64,000 bases of DNA, taken from NCBI GenBank assembly GCA_963942565.1, contig CAWWDR010001049.1, positions 124,001 to 188,000 of the forward strand. The letters run 5' to 3'. Under the pieces are notes generated by a model. It did no database searches and was not told the origin of the DNA. It saw only the letters and a program-made list of their open reading frames with translations. Source of the DNA: Maea johnstoni (Eukaryota; Annelida; Polychaeta; Spionida; Magelonidae). Positions 1-9,507 of this stretch are shown piece after piece (position 1 is the first letter of the stretch; each line of letters opens with the position of its first letter). The position numbers and the translations under genes were made by a program.

Positions 1-174
1 CTGATCTTTCGGACTGTTATTATGCAGATCATATTCGGCTTTCTCAGCTTCAGCACTGAGCCGGTAACGCGATGGAATAAATACCAGACTGCAGTGACAA
101 CATTGCATATAGGTTCTTTTTTTATCTTCATGAAATAATAAAAGGTCTGCCTGTTCACATAAAGGACAATTCAA
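1..174 (-). CDS. Class I SAM methyltransferase with N-terminal zinc knuckle (cut by window edge)
   Basis: Only the first 58 codons are present; the gene runs off the left edge. From a TTG start the protein begins MNCPLC and has a second cysteine pair, QCCHC, at residues 24-28, so C3/C6 and C25/C28 can form a zinc knuckle. The following SRYRLSAEAEKAEYDLHNN stretch resembles the linker before the Rossmann methyltransferase fold in a widespread bacterial family of unknown substrate. No ATG fits, and the ribosome site before the TTG is weak. It is divergent from the DUF4197 lipoprotein gene. The catalytic domain cannot be seen, so the call rests on the N-terminal pattern only. Confidence 0.5.
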   Translation of the reverse strand, partial: MNCPLCEQADLLLFHEDKKRTYMQCCHCSLVFIPSRYRLSAEAEKAEYDLHNNSPKDQ

Positions 175-268
175 GTGGAAAATACCTGCCTTGTATTTTT
201 TTCTATATTATATCAAAAATTCATACATCCGATGTAAAAAGAATAAAAAATAACTACAATTAATCAAT

Positions 269-1027
269 ATGAAAAGAAAAATCATTTTATCGCTTGTCAC
301 ACTTTTATTATTTACCGGATGTTTATCTACTGTATCTACAGTCATTGATGATCTGATGATTCAGGATGTACCTCTCACTGAAGCAGAAGTGGCCAGAGGC
401 CTCAAGGAAGCTCTGAGCAACGGTGCAGAACATGCTGTTTCGGTTTTGGGCAAAACAGATGGCTATTACGGGAATCCTGTTCTCCAATTACTTCTGCCTC
501 CGGAAGCAGATGCTGTTATCGAAAATATCAATAGGATTCCCGGTGGTGAGAAATTACTGGAAGATCTGATACTCCGGATAAATCGCTCTGCAGAAGAGGC
601 GGCCTCCCGATCTGTTCCAATTTTCAAAGATGCCATTAGAGAGATGACCATCTTAGAAGCTTTTGAAATTCTACAGGGGGACGATGATGCAGCGACTAAG
701 TATTTCATCAATAAATCTTACTATCAACTTGTGTCACTCTATGAACCGACTCTGAATGATGCATTAGACCAGGATCTGATAGGCGGAATTTCTGCCAATG
801 ACACCTGGTATACACTTCAGGATCTGTACAATAGTATGGCGGAATCTCTTGTCGGAAAACTGGCGGATTTAACCGTTGTGGAAATAGATCTTTCTCTCTA
901 CCTGACGGAAAAAGCTCTTGATGGAATATTCCTGAAAGTGGCTGAAGAAGAGAAGGCAATACGGGAAAATCCTGTTAAAAGGATAAGCGAAATATTACAA
1001 AGAGTATTCGGATCAATAGATCAGTAA
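269..1027 (+). CDS. DUF4197 family lipoprotein
   Basis: This 252-residue protein starts with a lipoprotein signal (MKRKIILSLVTLLLFTGC, lipobox LFTGC, lipidated Cys18), so it should be anchored in a membrane facing the periplasm. The body matches the DUF4197 pattern: LTEAEVARGLKEALSNGAEHAVSVLG near residue 37, then LLPPEAD and the repeated helical segments around KYF and KALDGIF. The length is typical of the family, whose function is unknown. It is a single gene with its own downstream hairpin, divergent from the methyltransferase. It looks complete. Confidence 0.8.
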   Translation: MKRKIILSLVTLLLFTGCLSTVSTVIDDLMIQDVPLTEAEVARGLKEALSNGAEHAVSVLGKTDGYYGNPVLQLLLPPEADAVIENINRIPGGEKLLEDLILRINRSAEEAASRSVPIFKDAIREMTILEAFEILQGDDDAATKYFINKSYYQLVSLYEPTLNDALDQDLIGGISANDTWYTLQDLYNSMAESLVGKLADLTVVEIDLSLYLTEKALDGIFLKVAEEEKAIRENPVKRISEILQRVFGSIDQ

Positions 1028-1034
1028 AAAGAAT

Positions 1035-1059
1035 AACCCGAAATATGATACTTCGGGTT
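1035..1059. terminator. Bidirectional terminator between convergent genes
   Basis: An 8-bp perfect stem, AACCCGAA pairing with TTCGGGTT, closes a 9-nt loop. It is followed by a short T run on the plus strand and preceded by an A run that serves the minus strand. It lies between the DUF4197 gene and the end of the SAM hydrolase operon and can stop both. Confidence 0.8.
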
Positions 1060-1071
1060 TTAATACATTGT

Positions 1072-1917
1072 CTATTTGTTAATTTTTTTGAACTCAATTT
1101 CCCAATGATGGCCTGTTCCGATATTATAGGCTTTGGCAAAATTACCCTGATTGATGGCAATGGCTATATTGTATACTGAGTTAACATAAATAATCTGTTC
1201 GCTGGGATAAACATCTGCAAAAGATCGACCATAGACAATTCGGTTGTTATAGACAGTCTTTGAACCGTTGCGAATAAGAACTTCCACACTGTCGCCATGT
1301 TTTAATCCCGTACTTACAAATACATCACGAGGGATGTTGGTCCACAAACTACCAAACCGGATATCTAGAATATCAATTGTTCCTTTGACAAAATCCTCAC
1401 CTTTTACTACTTCACCGACAGCCAGTTCCTGAACATGTTCCACTTCAACAATGTCTCCGACCTGTTCAAATGAAATAGTTCCCGAGGCCAATTTGGCTCC
1501 CGTATTGGCATAAACATCACGGCCGTGGAAAGTATAAGAGTATTCCGTATCTTCCCTTCTGTGTTTTGTCTCATCTATCTCTCGAACTTCTTTAATTCCC
1601 ACATATTTTTTCATATGGGTCAAAGTTCCATTGTCGGGAGTAACGATAAAGTGGCCGTCTATTGTCTCTGCCACAACGCTGAGTCTCTTAGATCCCACAC
1701 CGGGATCGACAACTGAAACGAACACAGTTCCCTTTGGCCAGTACTCTGTTGTCTGAAACAATCTATAAGATGCATCCCAGATGCTGTATTGCGGTATATC
1801 ATGAGTCAGGTCATAAATTTTTAATGAATCATCCACCACATTTGCTACACCGTGCATAGCGGAAACAGCACCGTCCACCAATCCGAAATCACTTTGAAAT
1901 ACTATCAGTTTATTCAT
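1072..1917 (-). CDS. SAM hydrolase (adenosine-forming), DUF62 family, copy A
   Basis: This is a SAM hydroxide adenosyltransferase, which splits S-adenosylmethionine with water into adenosine and methionine. The start is placed at ATG 1917 (MNKLIVFQSDFGLVDGAV), the usual N-terminus of the family; the longer open frame upstream overlaps the previous gene and lacks homology. The family's Asp-Arg-His triad is visible in VVDPGVGSKR and FHGRD, and the adenine-site segment TPDNGTLT is kept. Fluorinase and chlorinase relatives lack this triad, so halogenase activity is unlikely. It is the last gene of the operon, 10 nt after copy B, and the two are diverged tandem paralogues. Confidence 0.85.
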   Translation of the reverse strand: MNKLIVFQSDFGLVDGAVSAMHGVANVVDDSLKIYDLTHDIPQYSIWDASYRLFQTTEYWPKGTVFVSVVDPGVGSKRLSVVAETIDGHFIVTPDNGTLTHMKKYVGIKEVREIDETKHRREDTEYSYTFHGRDVYANTGAKLASGTISFEQVGDIVEVEHVQELAVGEVVKGEDFVKGTIDILDIRFGSLWTNIPRDVFVSTGLKHGDSVEVLIRNGSKTVYNNRIVYGRSFADVYPSEQIIYVNSVYNIAIAINQGNFAKAYNIGTGHHWEIEFKKINK

Positions 1918-1927
1918 ATTAATATCT

Positions 1928-2773
1928 TCATTTAGTAAATTCGACAGTCCATTCCGGACCGTATCCAAGATCGTATTTATTGCAGAAACTTCCCTGAGAA
2001 ACAGCAAGGGATATCTTCATTAATTCATTGTTGTAAATCATAGGATCCCCTTTATCGGCAAAGCCGAAGGACTTATGGAAGAGAATCTTTTCAGAAAATT
2101 TTACTTCCCCTTTATGACATATTTTCAAGTTTACATAATCGCCGAATTCAAAGCCCGACGATCTGAAAAGAGAAAGAGGTATGTTAGTCCATAGATTTCC
2201 GAAATTGGGATCGTTAATTTCAAATATTCCTGAGACTTTGTTATCGCCTACCATGGGCTCAAGTATCGGATCACGAATAATATCTTCTGTCGGATAGGCA
2301 GGTCCCACTTCTTCGAAGGAGATAATTCCCGATGCCAGCTTTGCTCCGCAATAGGAAAAAAGATCCCTGCCGTGGAAAATGCTCACCTCTTCAGTATCTT
2401 TGCCACGAAGTCTGTTTACAGTCTCGTCTATTTCACGAATCTCTTTAATTCCGAACTCTTTATCCACATGAGTCAATGATCCGTTATCTGGAGTCACGAT
2501 ATAGTATCCGTTATTGGTCAAAGCGACTGAAGCTTTCCTTGGAGTTCCCACACCGGGATCGACAACGGAAACAAAGACAGTTCCCTCAGGCCAGAATTTC
2601 ATGGACTGATACAAACGGTAAGAAGCGCTCCATGTATCAAACTGGGGGATTTCATGTGTGCCGTCAATTATATCCAATGATCTGTCTACACTTTTAACAA
2701 CACCATACATAGAACAGACAGCCCCCTCTTTATAAGTAAAATCAGTTTGAAATACCATCATTGCTTTTTCCAT
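1928..2773 (-). CDS. SAM hydrolase (adenosine-forming), DUF62 family, copy B
   Basis: This is a paralogue of the next gene downstream and has the same predicted reaction: SAM plus water gives adenosine and methionine. ATG 2773 (MEKAMMVFQTDFTYKEGAV) is preceded by a good AGGAG site, so the 25 extra upstream residues of the open frame are not used. VVDPGVGTPR and IFHGRD carry the Asp, Arg and His of the hydrolase triad, and TPDNGSLT follows. It lies 10 nt after the EcfT gene. The linkage to a transporter suggests the ligand carried is a SAM-, adenosine- or methionine-related compound, which is inference. Confidence 0.85.
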   Translation of the reverse strand: MEKAMMVFQTDFTYKEGAVCSMYGVVKSVDRSLDIIDGTHEIPQFDTWSASYRLYQSMKFWPEGTVFVSVVDPGVGTPRKASVALTNNGYYIVTPDNGSLTHVDKEFGIKEIREIDETVNRLRGKDTEEVSIFHGRDLFSYCGAKLASGIISFEEVGPAYPTEDIIRDPILEPMVGDNKVSGIFEINDPNFGNLWTNIPLSLFRSSGFEFGDYVNLKICHKGEVKFSEKILFHKSFGFADKGDPMIYNNELMKISLAVSQGSFCNKYDLGYGPEWTVEFTK

Positions 2774-2783
2774 ATCGTCGCTC

Positions 2784-3617
2784 CTATATAAATGGATTGT
2801 AAAATCTATCGTGATTGATAAATACTGAAACGAGAATCGTTCCGGCAAATATCAAAGTCGATATAATGATTGCCGCAAGATCTCCGGCAGTAAATTTCTT
2901 TTTGCTGAACCAGCTCCTCTTCTTATGCTTTCCAAAACCCCTCAAGTCCATTGCATTGCTTATGAGTTCAATTCTATCGAGGGTAGAGAATACCAGAGGT
3001 ATAATTATCAATAGGGCGTTTTTAACCCTTTTTGTGAATTTAGCTTTTCTGGAAATATCCAGGCCGCGGGCCTGCTGTGAAAGGCTTATGTTCCGATATT
3101 CACGCTGTATGTCGGGAAAATATCTCAAGGTCAGAGAAACAGCATATGCCGCTTTATAGTGAACACCCACGCCATTTAGGGCTGATGCAAACTCACTGGG
3201 ATTTGTTGTCAATAAGAACGTTATTCCCAGAGGAATGACCGAAGCATATTTAAACAGCTTTGTTGTCTGATAAAATAATTGTTCCTGTGTCAAATTATAA
3301 CGACCTATAATTTCGATTATAAGATGACGGGTTCCATATATTTTCACACCTTCTTCAGGTGAAAAGAAAAAAGTAATGATCGCATTGGTAACCACAAATA
3401 TGGCAACATAGATTACCATTATTTTTATCTGGGAAAATTTGATTTGAGAGGCCTTCAAAATGACTAATGAAAATACCATGACCAGAAGAATAGCCCGAAT
3501 ATCAAAACTGAACATTACGGCGAATGTCAGCAAAAGAAAACATATGAGCTTAGTCAGTCCCGAAAGTCTGTGTATAGGCGTATCAACATAATTGTAGGAA
3601 AATAATTTATTTTTCAA
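2784..3617 (-). CDS. ecfT: ECF transporter transmembrane subunit EcfT
   Basis: EcfT is the integral membrane coupling subunit of an energy-coupling-factor importer. The 277-residue protein has about five hydrophobic segments and the two Arg-Gly coupling motifs that bind the ATPases: QARGLD (about residue 185) and DLRGFG (about residue 228). The start is a TTG at 3617 that overlaps the TGA of the ATPase gene as TTGA, typical of translational coupling. It lies in the operon S component, duplicated ATPase, EcfT, SAM hydrolase B, SAM hydrolase A. Confidence 0.9.
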   Translation of the reverse strand: MKNKLFSYNYVDTPIHRLSGLTKLICFLLLTFAVMFSFDIRAILLVMVFSLVILKASQIKFSQIKIMVIYVAIFVVTNAIITFFFSPEEGVKIYGTRHLIIEIIGRYNLTQEQLFYQTTKLFKYASVIPLGITFLLTTNPSEFASALNGVGVHYKAAYAVSLTLRYFPDIQREYRNISLSQQARGLDISRKAKFTKRVKNALLIIIPLVFSTLDRIELISNAMDLRGFGKHKKRSWFSKKKFTAGDLAAIIISTLIFAGTILVSVFINHDRFYNPFI

Positions 3618-5324
3618 TGTATCAGCACCTTCTTCTCATAATCAATAAAATTCTGCACAAATCCGGTGCCATCTGCTATTCCCGCTTTTTGGCTCAGTTG
3701 GTATAGCGATGTCTCTTTGAGGTTCGCCTTTTCAATTACATCGGAATCGGTAAGAACTTCGCTGGGTCTTGTATCGGCTATTTTCTCTCCGCCTGAAATA
3801 ACAACAGCCCTTTTGGCGTATTCGAGCATCAGATGCATATCATGAGTGATGAGAATAATGGCAACCCCCAGTTCATTGATCTCCTTAACGAATTTCATTA
3901 TGTCCGTATAATGTCTGAAATCCTGTCCTGCAGTTGGTTCGTCAAGTATAATGACTTCCGGTTCGAGAACCAGAATTGATGCGATGGTCACTCTTTTTCT
4001 CTGACCGAAGCTCAACGCGGCGATAGGCCATTTTCTAAAGGGAGCCAAACCACAGACCTTCAAGACCTTTTCCACACGTTTGGAGATCTCGTCTTCATCC
4101 ATATTGCGAAGTCTCAAGCCCAGGGCAATTTCATCATAAATCATCGGTTTGGAAATCATCTGATTGGGATTCTGCATTACGACGCCGATCTTTTCAGCTC
4201 TTTCCTTAATTGTTAAATCACTGATGTCTTCGCCGAGATAAGAGATTACGCCTGAATCTTCTTTTTCAAAACCGCAGATCAAACGGGATAAAGTCGATTT
4301 CCCTGCGCCGTTTTTTTCCTACAATGGCAATCAGCTCACCTTTTCTCAACTGGAAACTGACATCATTAATTATAGGATCGACTCCGTTATATGAAAAACT
4401 CACATCTTTCAGCTCAAGGAGAATATCTTTATCATCTTCCTTTTTATGGGGAACAACCGATTCATTCCAGTTAATCAAATCTTTGGTAATATGTTCCATT
4501 ATCAGGGAATCCAAGTGTCCCGCTGATAATTCCGGAGTAACATTTACCCCGGCATACTTGAGAGCGGTAACATATAAGGGCTCTCTGATGCCATTCTCGA
4601 TTAATACGGGCGATGACATCAATTCGTCTGCATTGAGGTCGGCAATTATATAGCCGTCGTTCATGACTATAATCCGATCGACATCCCTATGCAGCACATC
4701 CTCCAGTCTGTGTTCGATAATGATTACTGTTTTATTCGAACTATTGTGAATATCATCTATGATCTCTATGGCCGCTTTTCCCGTTGCAGGATCGAGATTA
4801 GCCAGCAGTTCGTCAAAGAGGAGAATATCAACATCATCAATCATAACGCCGGCTAAAGATGTTCTCTGTTTCTGTCCGCCTGAAAGTTCATAAGGAGAAG
4901 ATGATGCAAAACTCTCCATATCGACCAGTTTTGCTGCTTTGGCAACCCGTTCTTTCATTTCAGGAACGGGAATTATATCGTTTTCCAGTGCAAAAGCAAT
5001 GTCTTCAAAGACAGTTAAGCCTACGAATTGACCGTCGGGATCCTGAAGTACAGTTCCCAGTATTTTAGAAAGCTGGAATATATCGAGATCTTTTGTCTCC
5101 TGATTAAGAACTTTCAAACTGCCTGTAATCTCACCTTTATAAGAAAAGGGAATCAATCCGTTCAAACAATGGCCGAGAGTGCTTTTACCGCTTCCGCTGG
5201 GACCAACAATGAGAATTTTTTCGCCTTTATTTATAGTAAGATTTATATTGTGAAGTGTCGGTTTAGCCTGAGTAAAGTATTGAAAGTTAAAATCTTTAAA
5301 CTCTATGACAATATCTTTACTCAC
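3614..5324 (-). pseudogene. Duplicated-domain ECF ATPase (YkoD-type) with a frame change in the second Walker A
   Basis: Two ABC ATPase domains lie in one gene, as in YkoD-type ECF ATPases. The start is GTG 5324 (MSKDIVIEFKDFNFQYF), with a GAGG site 6 nt upstream and 20 nt after the S gene. Domain 1 has GPSGSGKS, LSGGQKQR and LLFDEL (Leu where Pro is usual). Domain 2 has LSFGQRKR and ILDEPTAGQD. At about 4311-4317 a run of seven A (minus strand) breaks the second Walker A; six would read on through IVGKNGAGKST. The rest of both domains is well kept, so this is either a very recent mutation, slippage, or a consensus error in a homopolymer. Confidence 0.8.
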
Positions 5325-5343
5325 ACTAACCTCTTTAATAGAA

Positions 5344-5901
5344 TTATTCTTTGTCAAGACTGCCTTTTTTTGTTTTTGTCGCGTTGTAGGCGATAAGCAG
5401 GAGAGTACCGATAATGGCAACTGTCGCAGAGTTCATCCCCGCAGCAACCAATCCCTGTGTAAATACAAGATTTACAGGTTCAGCATAGATTACAATATCC
5501 AGAACAGGAGCAACGATTACCCATGCGATAATATTACCGCAGATCTGAATGACATTAAAAACCAGAATTGATTTTCCGTTGAAATTCCCTTCGTCAACGC
5601 CTGTTTTCTTATAGGCCAATCCATAAATAAATCCGCAGACACCACTGGCAATAACCCAGCTCCACCATGGAGATCCATACTGTAAAGCATCAGAAAGCGC
5701 ATGTCCGATAAAAGCAATTAAAGCTCCTGCTAAAGGTCCGAAAAGGACAGCAAAAAAGGCACCTAATCCATAAGCAGTCTGCAAACTAGTCTCTGGAATC
5801 GGTGAAGGAACTTTTACATACATAAACAATAACATAAATAATGCAGCACCCAGTCCGGTAGCAACAATTGTTCTGGTAGTAACTTTGAAATAATCTTTCA
5901 T
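5344..5901 (-). CDS. ECF transporter substrate-binding S component, UPF0397-like
   Basis: A 185-residue membrane protein with five to six hydrophobic segments. It matches the UPF0397 group of ECF S components: an ATGLGAALFMLLF N-terminal helix, PIPETSLQTAYGLGAFFAVLF, GPLAGALIAFIGHALSDALQYG and WWSWVIASGVCGFIYG. The S component gives the importer its substrate specificity, but this group's ligand is not settled and cannot be read from sequence. It is the first gene of the operon, with a strong AAGGAG site (5910-5915 on the complement) and an upstream TTGACT/TATAGA-like promoter. No SAM, thiamine, FMN or cobalamin riboswitch is recognisable in the short leader. Confidence 0.85.
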   Translation of the reverse strand: MKDYFKVTTRTIVATGLGAALFMLLFMYVKVPSPIPETSLQTAYGLGAFFAVLFGPLAGALIAFIGHALSDALQYGSPWWSWVIASGVCGFIYGLAYKKTGVDEGNFNGKSILVFNVIQICGNIIAWVIVAPVLDIVIYAEPVNLVFTQGLVAAGMNSATVAIIGTLLLIAYNATKTKKGSLDKE

Positions 5902-6006
5902 AAAATGTTCTCCTTAAAAAATATTGAATTAAGTCTATATTAGGGAAATTGCATAGTCAATGAGTTTCACATTTTGTATAAAAAAAATAATTGGATTAAC
6001 TTTCTA

Positions 6007-6069
6007 TTGACAATGATAGGGGAAATAGTAAATTATAAGTACACACTTGAACAATTACTCAATTGTTCA
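6007..6069 (+). promoter_or_regulatory. arsR promoter with ArsR/SmtB-type operator
   Basis: A -35 box TTGACA (6007-6012) is followed after 16 nt by TAAATT (6029-6034). Just downstream, over the expected transcription start, is a perfect 9-bp inverted repeat TGAACAATT-N4-AATTGTTCA (6048-6069). This fits the operator geometry of zinc/cadmium ArsR repressors and predicts autoregulation of the arsR/metal-ATPase pair. Confidence 0.75.
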
Positions 6070-6088
6070 TTTATATTAGGAGTCTTAC

Positions 6089-6448
6089 TTGAAAACTGAA
6101 TGTTGCGTAAACCAGGAAAATGTCGATATCGTCGTTAAAAATCTGATTGATGAAGATGATATAGTCGATATTTCAGAGATATTTAAGCTTCTGGGAGATC
6201 CTTCCCGCATGAGGATTGTCGCTGCTTTGAGGATTAAGGAATTATGCGTTGGAGATATTGCCGCTCTTATGGAGATTTCACTATCGGGAGTATCACACCA
6301 GCTTCGCTTATTAAAAAAAAGCCGCATAGTCAAAACCAGAAGAGATGGAAAAATGATGTATTACTCTCTTGATGACGAACATATCGTCAGCCTGATCGAT
6401 GTGGCATTGAATCATCTCAAGCATGAAGCCCGAGACTCGCAGGGCTGA
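6089..6448 (+). CDS. ArsR/SmtB family metal-sensing repressor
   Basis: A winged-helix repressor of 119 residues. The start is TTG 6089, chosen because AGGAG (6078-6082) lies 6 nt before it. The helix-turn-helix covers about residues 52-75 (ELCVGDIAALMEISLSGVSHQL). The C-terminal helix has D96-x-H98 and H109-x2-H112, the same spacing as the zinc site of CzrA. An N-terminal C5-C6 pair together with C53 could form part of a second, CadC-like site. It precedes a P1B ATPase by 14 nt, so it most likely responds to zinc or cadmium. Its gene is preceded by a matching operator. Confidence 0.85.
   Translation: MKTECCVNQENVDIVVKNLIDEDDIVDISEIFKLLGDPSRMRIVAALRIKELCVGDIAALMEISLSGVSHQLRLLKKSRIVKTRRDGKMMYYSLDDEHIVSLIDVALNHLKHEARDSQG
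6427..6446 (+). other. Short hairpin with loop GAGACTCGCA at the 3' end of arsR
   Basis: The 5-bp stem AGCCC/GGGCT encloses the 10-nt loop GAGACTCGCA, inside the last codons and stop of arsR. An identical loop on a different 5-bp stem occurs at 16195-16214. The core CGAG-A-CTCG is itself palindromic. It may regulate readthrough into the ATPase gene or be a small repeated element. Confidence 0.45.
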
Positions 6449-6462
6449 ATAAGGAAATTAGA

Positions 6463-8535
6463 ATGGTCGAATTAAAACTTGAAGGTTTAACATGCGCACA
6501 TTGCGCTGTCAAAATAGAAGATGCTCTTCAAAATAATGAATTACTATCAAATGTAACATTGAGCTTTGCAACTAAAAAACTATATCTGGAAAGCGATATG
6601 GAATCTGATTCACTGCAGAATATGATCCAGGGTGAAGTTGATAATATTGAAAACGGTGTAACCGTTAATACAATCGAAAGTGCTAATGAAACTGCTGAAG
6701 TTTCAGACGAAAAAGAGTCTTTTTCAGGTATCATTAAAAAATATGGCATTACCTTTACCGGCGCCGTGCTCCTCTTTGTCAATCTATTCATGACATTGGA
6801 TTTTCCAATAAGCATTTCACTGTATGTAGTCTCCTATGTTCTTATCGGTGGGGATGTCGTATTGAGAGCTCTTAAGAACCTCGTTAAAGGTCAGTTATTT
6901 GATGAGCATTTTTTAATGTCTCTGGCGACAATTGGCGCTTTTGCATTGGGAGAGTTTACAGAAGCTGTTGCTGTCATGTTATTTTTAAAATCGGTGAAGG
7001 TTTCCAGCAATATGCCGTAGACCACAGTAGAAAGAGCATTAAATCTCTACTCAATATAAAAGCGGAATACGCTAATTTAATAAAAGGGAACTCAACAGAA
7101 AGAGTTTCGCCGGAAACGCTCCAGGTAAATGATTCAATTATGGTATTAGCAGGAGAGAAATTTCCCGTTGACGGAATTATCCTCAGTGGAAACTCAAGTC
7201 TTGATACCTCTGCTCTGACCGGAGAAAGCATGCCCAGATCTGTAGAGAAAAATGACGAAGTCCTGAGCGGCTACATCAATATCAATTCACCTTTAACTGT
7301 TTAAAGTAAATAAGACATTCAGCAATTCCGCAGTTTCAAGAATACTGAATATGGTTGAAAGCGCAACGAGCAAAAAAGCGAAAACTGAACAGTTCATAAC
7401 CAAATTCGCCAGAGTCTATACACCGATCGTAGTAATCAGTGCCCTGATTCTCGCATTCTTACCTCCCATACTGGGATTTGGTGATTTCAGAGAATGGATT
7501 TCCAGATCCTTAATATTCCTGGTCATCAGTTGCCCCTGCGCATTGGTATTAAGTGTTCCTCTGGGATTTTTCGGAGGACTGGGTTCGGCAAGCAGACAGG
7601 GAATACTCATAAAGGGCGGTAATTATCTGGAAGCCCTAAACAATATTGACACATTTGTATTCGATAAAACAGGAACTCTGACAAAAGGGAACTTTGCCAT
7701 TGAAAATGTTACAGGTAAGGACACACTGGAACTGGCAGCCCAATTGGAACAAAACTCTACGCACCCCATAGCCAGATCGATTGTTGCTGCTTATGGTTCA
7801 GAGATAAATAACAATGATATGCTGGAAATTCAGGAATACCCGGGACAAGGTCTGAGCGGTACATATAAAAATAATGAACTGATTGTGGGGAATGATCGCT
7901 TATTAAAGAAATTCGATATCGAATTTCCCAATGAGGAATATGCCGGAACAATAGTCCACGTAGCCTATGATGGAAAATATAGCGGAGCCATACACATTAG
8001 AGATGAAATAAAACCGTCAGCTATGAAGATTAATGAAAGTTTCAAATCTGCCGGAGCCAACCAGGTATTGATGTTAACAGGAGATCAAAATTATATAGCC
8101 GAAGATGTCGCTATGAAATTGGGGATCGAATCATTTTTCAGCGAGTTACTGCCTCAGGATAAATTAGTTAAGGTAGAAGAACTGATTGATTCTGGTAAGA
8201 AAGTCTTGTTTGCCGGAGACGGAATCAATGACGCCCCGGTTCTCGCTCGGGCTGATATCGGAGTTGCTATGGGAGGTCTGGGATCTGATGCGGCTATAGA
8301 AGCAGCCGATATAGTCTTAATGACCGATGAACCCTCTAAGATATTAACTGCAAAGGGAATTGCCAAAAAAACAAGAAAAATTGTACTGCAGAATATTATC
8401 TTTGCACTTTCAGTAAAACTGTTTTTCCTGGCACTGGGAGCAATCGGTTATGCCACTATGTATGAGGCTATATTTGCCGATGTGGGCGTCGCACTGATCG
8501 CCGTACTGAATTCGATGCGCATATTAAAGAAGTGA
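6463..8535 (+). pseudogene. P1B-type heavy-metal (Zn/Cd/Pb) exporting ATPase, frame changed twice
   Basis: The parts of a ZntA/CadA-type efflux ATPase appear in order: an N-terminal HMA domain (GLTCAHC), membrane helices, the TGES actuator loop (about 7220), the ion-site motif SCPCAL (about 7530), the phosphorylation motif DKTGTLT, the HP motif STHPIARS, GDGINDAP and the last helices. ATG 6463 has an AGGA site. The frame changes near 6990 (one A fewer than the expected frame needs) and near 7303 (one T more), so the window shows three pieces. The residues are otherwise well conserved. It is co-transcribed with the ArsR repressor. Very recent decay or a consensus error is more likely than a long-dead gene. 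Confidence 0.8.
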
Positions 8536-8625
8536 AAACTATTATCAAAAAAAACTTTAATTTTTAATCATTCTATCTAATAATTGTATCATCGCATCAT
8601 ATGAACAAAGCATCACGAGGTAGCT

Positions 8626-9402
8626 ATGAAATTCATAAAGCTTTTAGCTGACGAGAAACAGTATATTTGGAATCAATACGGTGACTTTGATAATATTTTC
8701 AAAGAAGTAGGTGCTCCTTTTCCTCCAAAAGAACACTTGGAACATATCGATCGGAATCTCGGTGAGAAAATTGTAGCCGTATCAAACGATGAAAAAACGA
8801 TACTGGGCTGGATAGGAATCATTCCCCATGAAAAAGAGAATTATGCCGAGCTGGCGGGAATAGAAGTTCATTCTCAATATAGAAATGAGGGCATAGGAAA
8901 AAGACTGATTTCAAGGGCCCAGGAATGGCTGAGCGATATGGGCATCAAAGAATTCCGCTTTTCGACCTCCCCTCTTTTTGCCGCAAACACATCGCTGTAT
9001 CTTACAAACTTTTCTTCTGTGTACAATTGGAATAATAAGGCTTCAATTCCTCCGGAAAATATTCCATGGCCAGTTGTCGACTGCGTGATGAACTGGTCCG
9101 AAAAGTCATCTCAGGTTATAGTAAATCACAATAAGGGGTTGGAACACTTATCCCTGCTTAAATGGTATAATAAGAGACCCTGTTTTGATGAAGTCTGTCT
9201 GAATGAAGAGAGTAAATACAAAGTTGCCGGATTCCCATTCCTATCATTACCAATCGTTTTCAGTGAATTACAATCAGGTAATTCATCTATTGTAGAAATA
9301 ACTTTTGAGATGTTTGAAGCACTGGATAAAAAGGGATTTAAAATTAAGACAATGATAAAAGAAGAATCGATGTATTATTATATTTTCGAAAAAAAAGATT
9401 AG
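8626..9402 (+). CDS. GNAT family N-acetyltransferase
   Basis: A 258-residue protein with a GNAT fold in its first half: the beta-strand segment LGWIGIIPHE, then the acetyl-CoA loop VHSQYRNEGIGKRLISRAQEWL (about residues 86-107), a variant of the usual Q/R-x-x-G-x-G/A motif. The C-terminal half (about 150-258) is not recognised and may be a degenerate second GNAT domain. The substrate is unknown. The start ATG has a GAGG site. It stands alone after the metal ATPase. Confidence 0.75.
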   Translation: MKFIKLLADEKQYIWNQYGDFDNIFKEVGAPFPPKEHLEHIDRNLGEKIVAVSNDEKTILGWIGIIPHEKENYAELAGIEVHSQYRNEGIGKRLISRAQEWLSDMGIKEFRFSTSPLFAANTSLYLTNFSSVYNWNNKASIPPENIPWPVVDCVMNWSEKSSQVIVNHNKGLEHLSLLKWYNKRPCFDEVCLNEESKYKVAGFPFLSLPIVFSELQSGNSSIVEITFEMFEALDKKGFKIKTMIKEESMYYYIFEKKD

Positions 9403-9507
9403 TTATATTATGTAAATAATTAATTATCATGTTATATTGATATCTCTACTAATTTCAACGTAAATTCCTTTCCCCCTTCAGTAGATAATTATATTGGAGT
9501 AATTTTT

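Noticed and set aside
1072-2773. SAM-dependent halogenase (fluorinase-like) pair
   Set aside because: Both copies keep the Asp-Arg-His triad of the water-using hydrolases, which halogenases lack.
5902-6006. Riboswitch in the leader of the ECF/SAM hydrolase operon
   Set aside because: The leader is short and AT-rich, and no conserved core of a known riboswitch class is recognisable.
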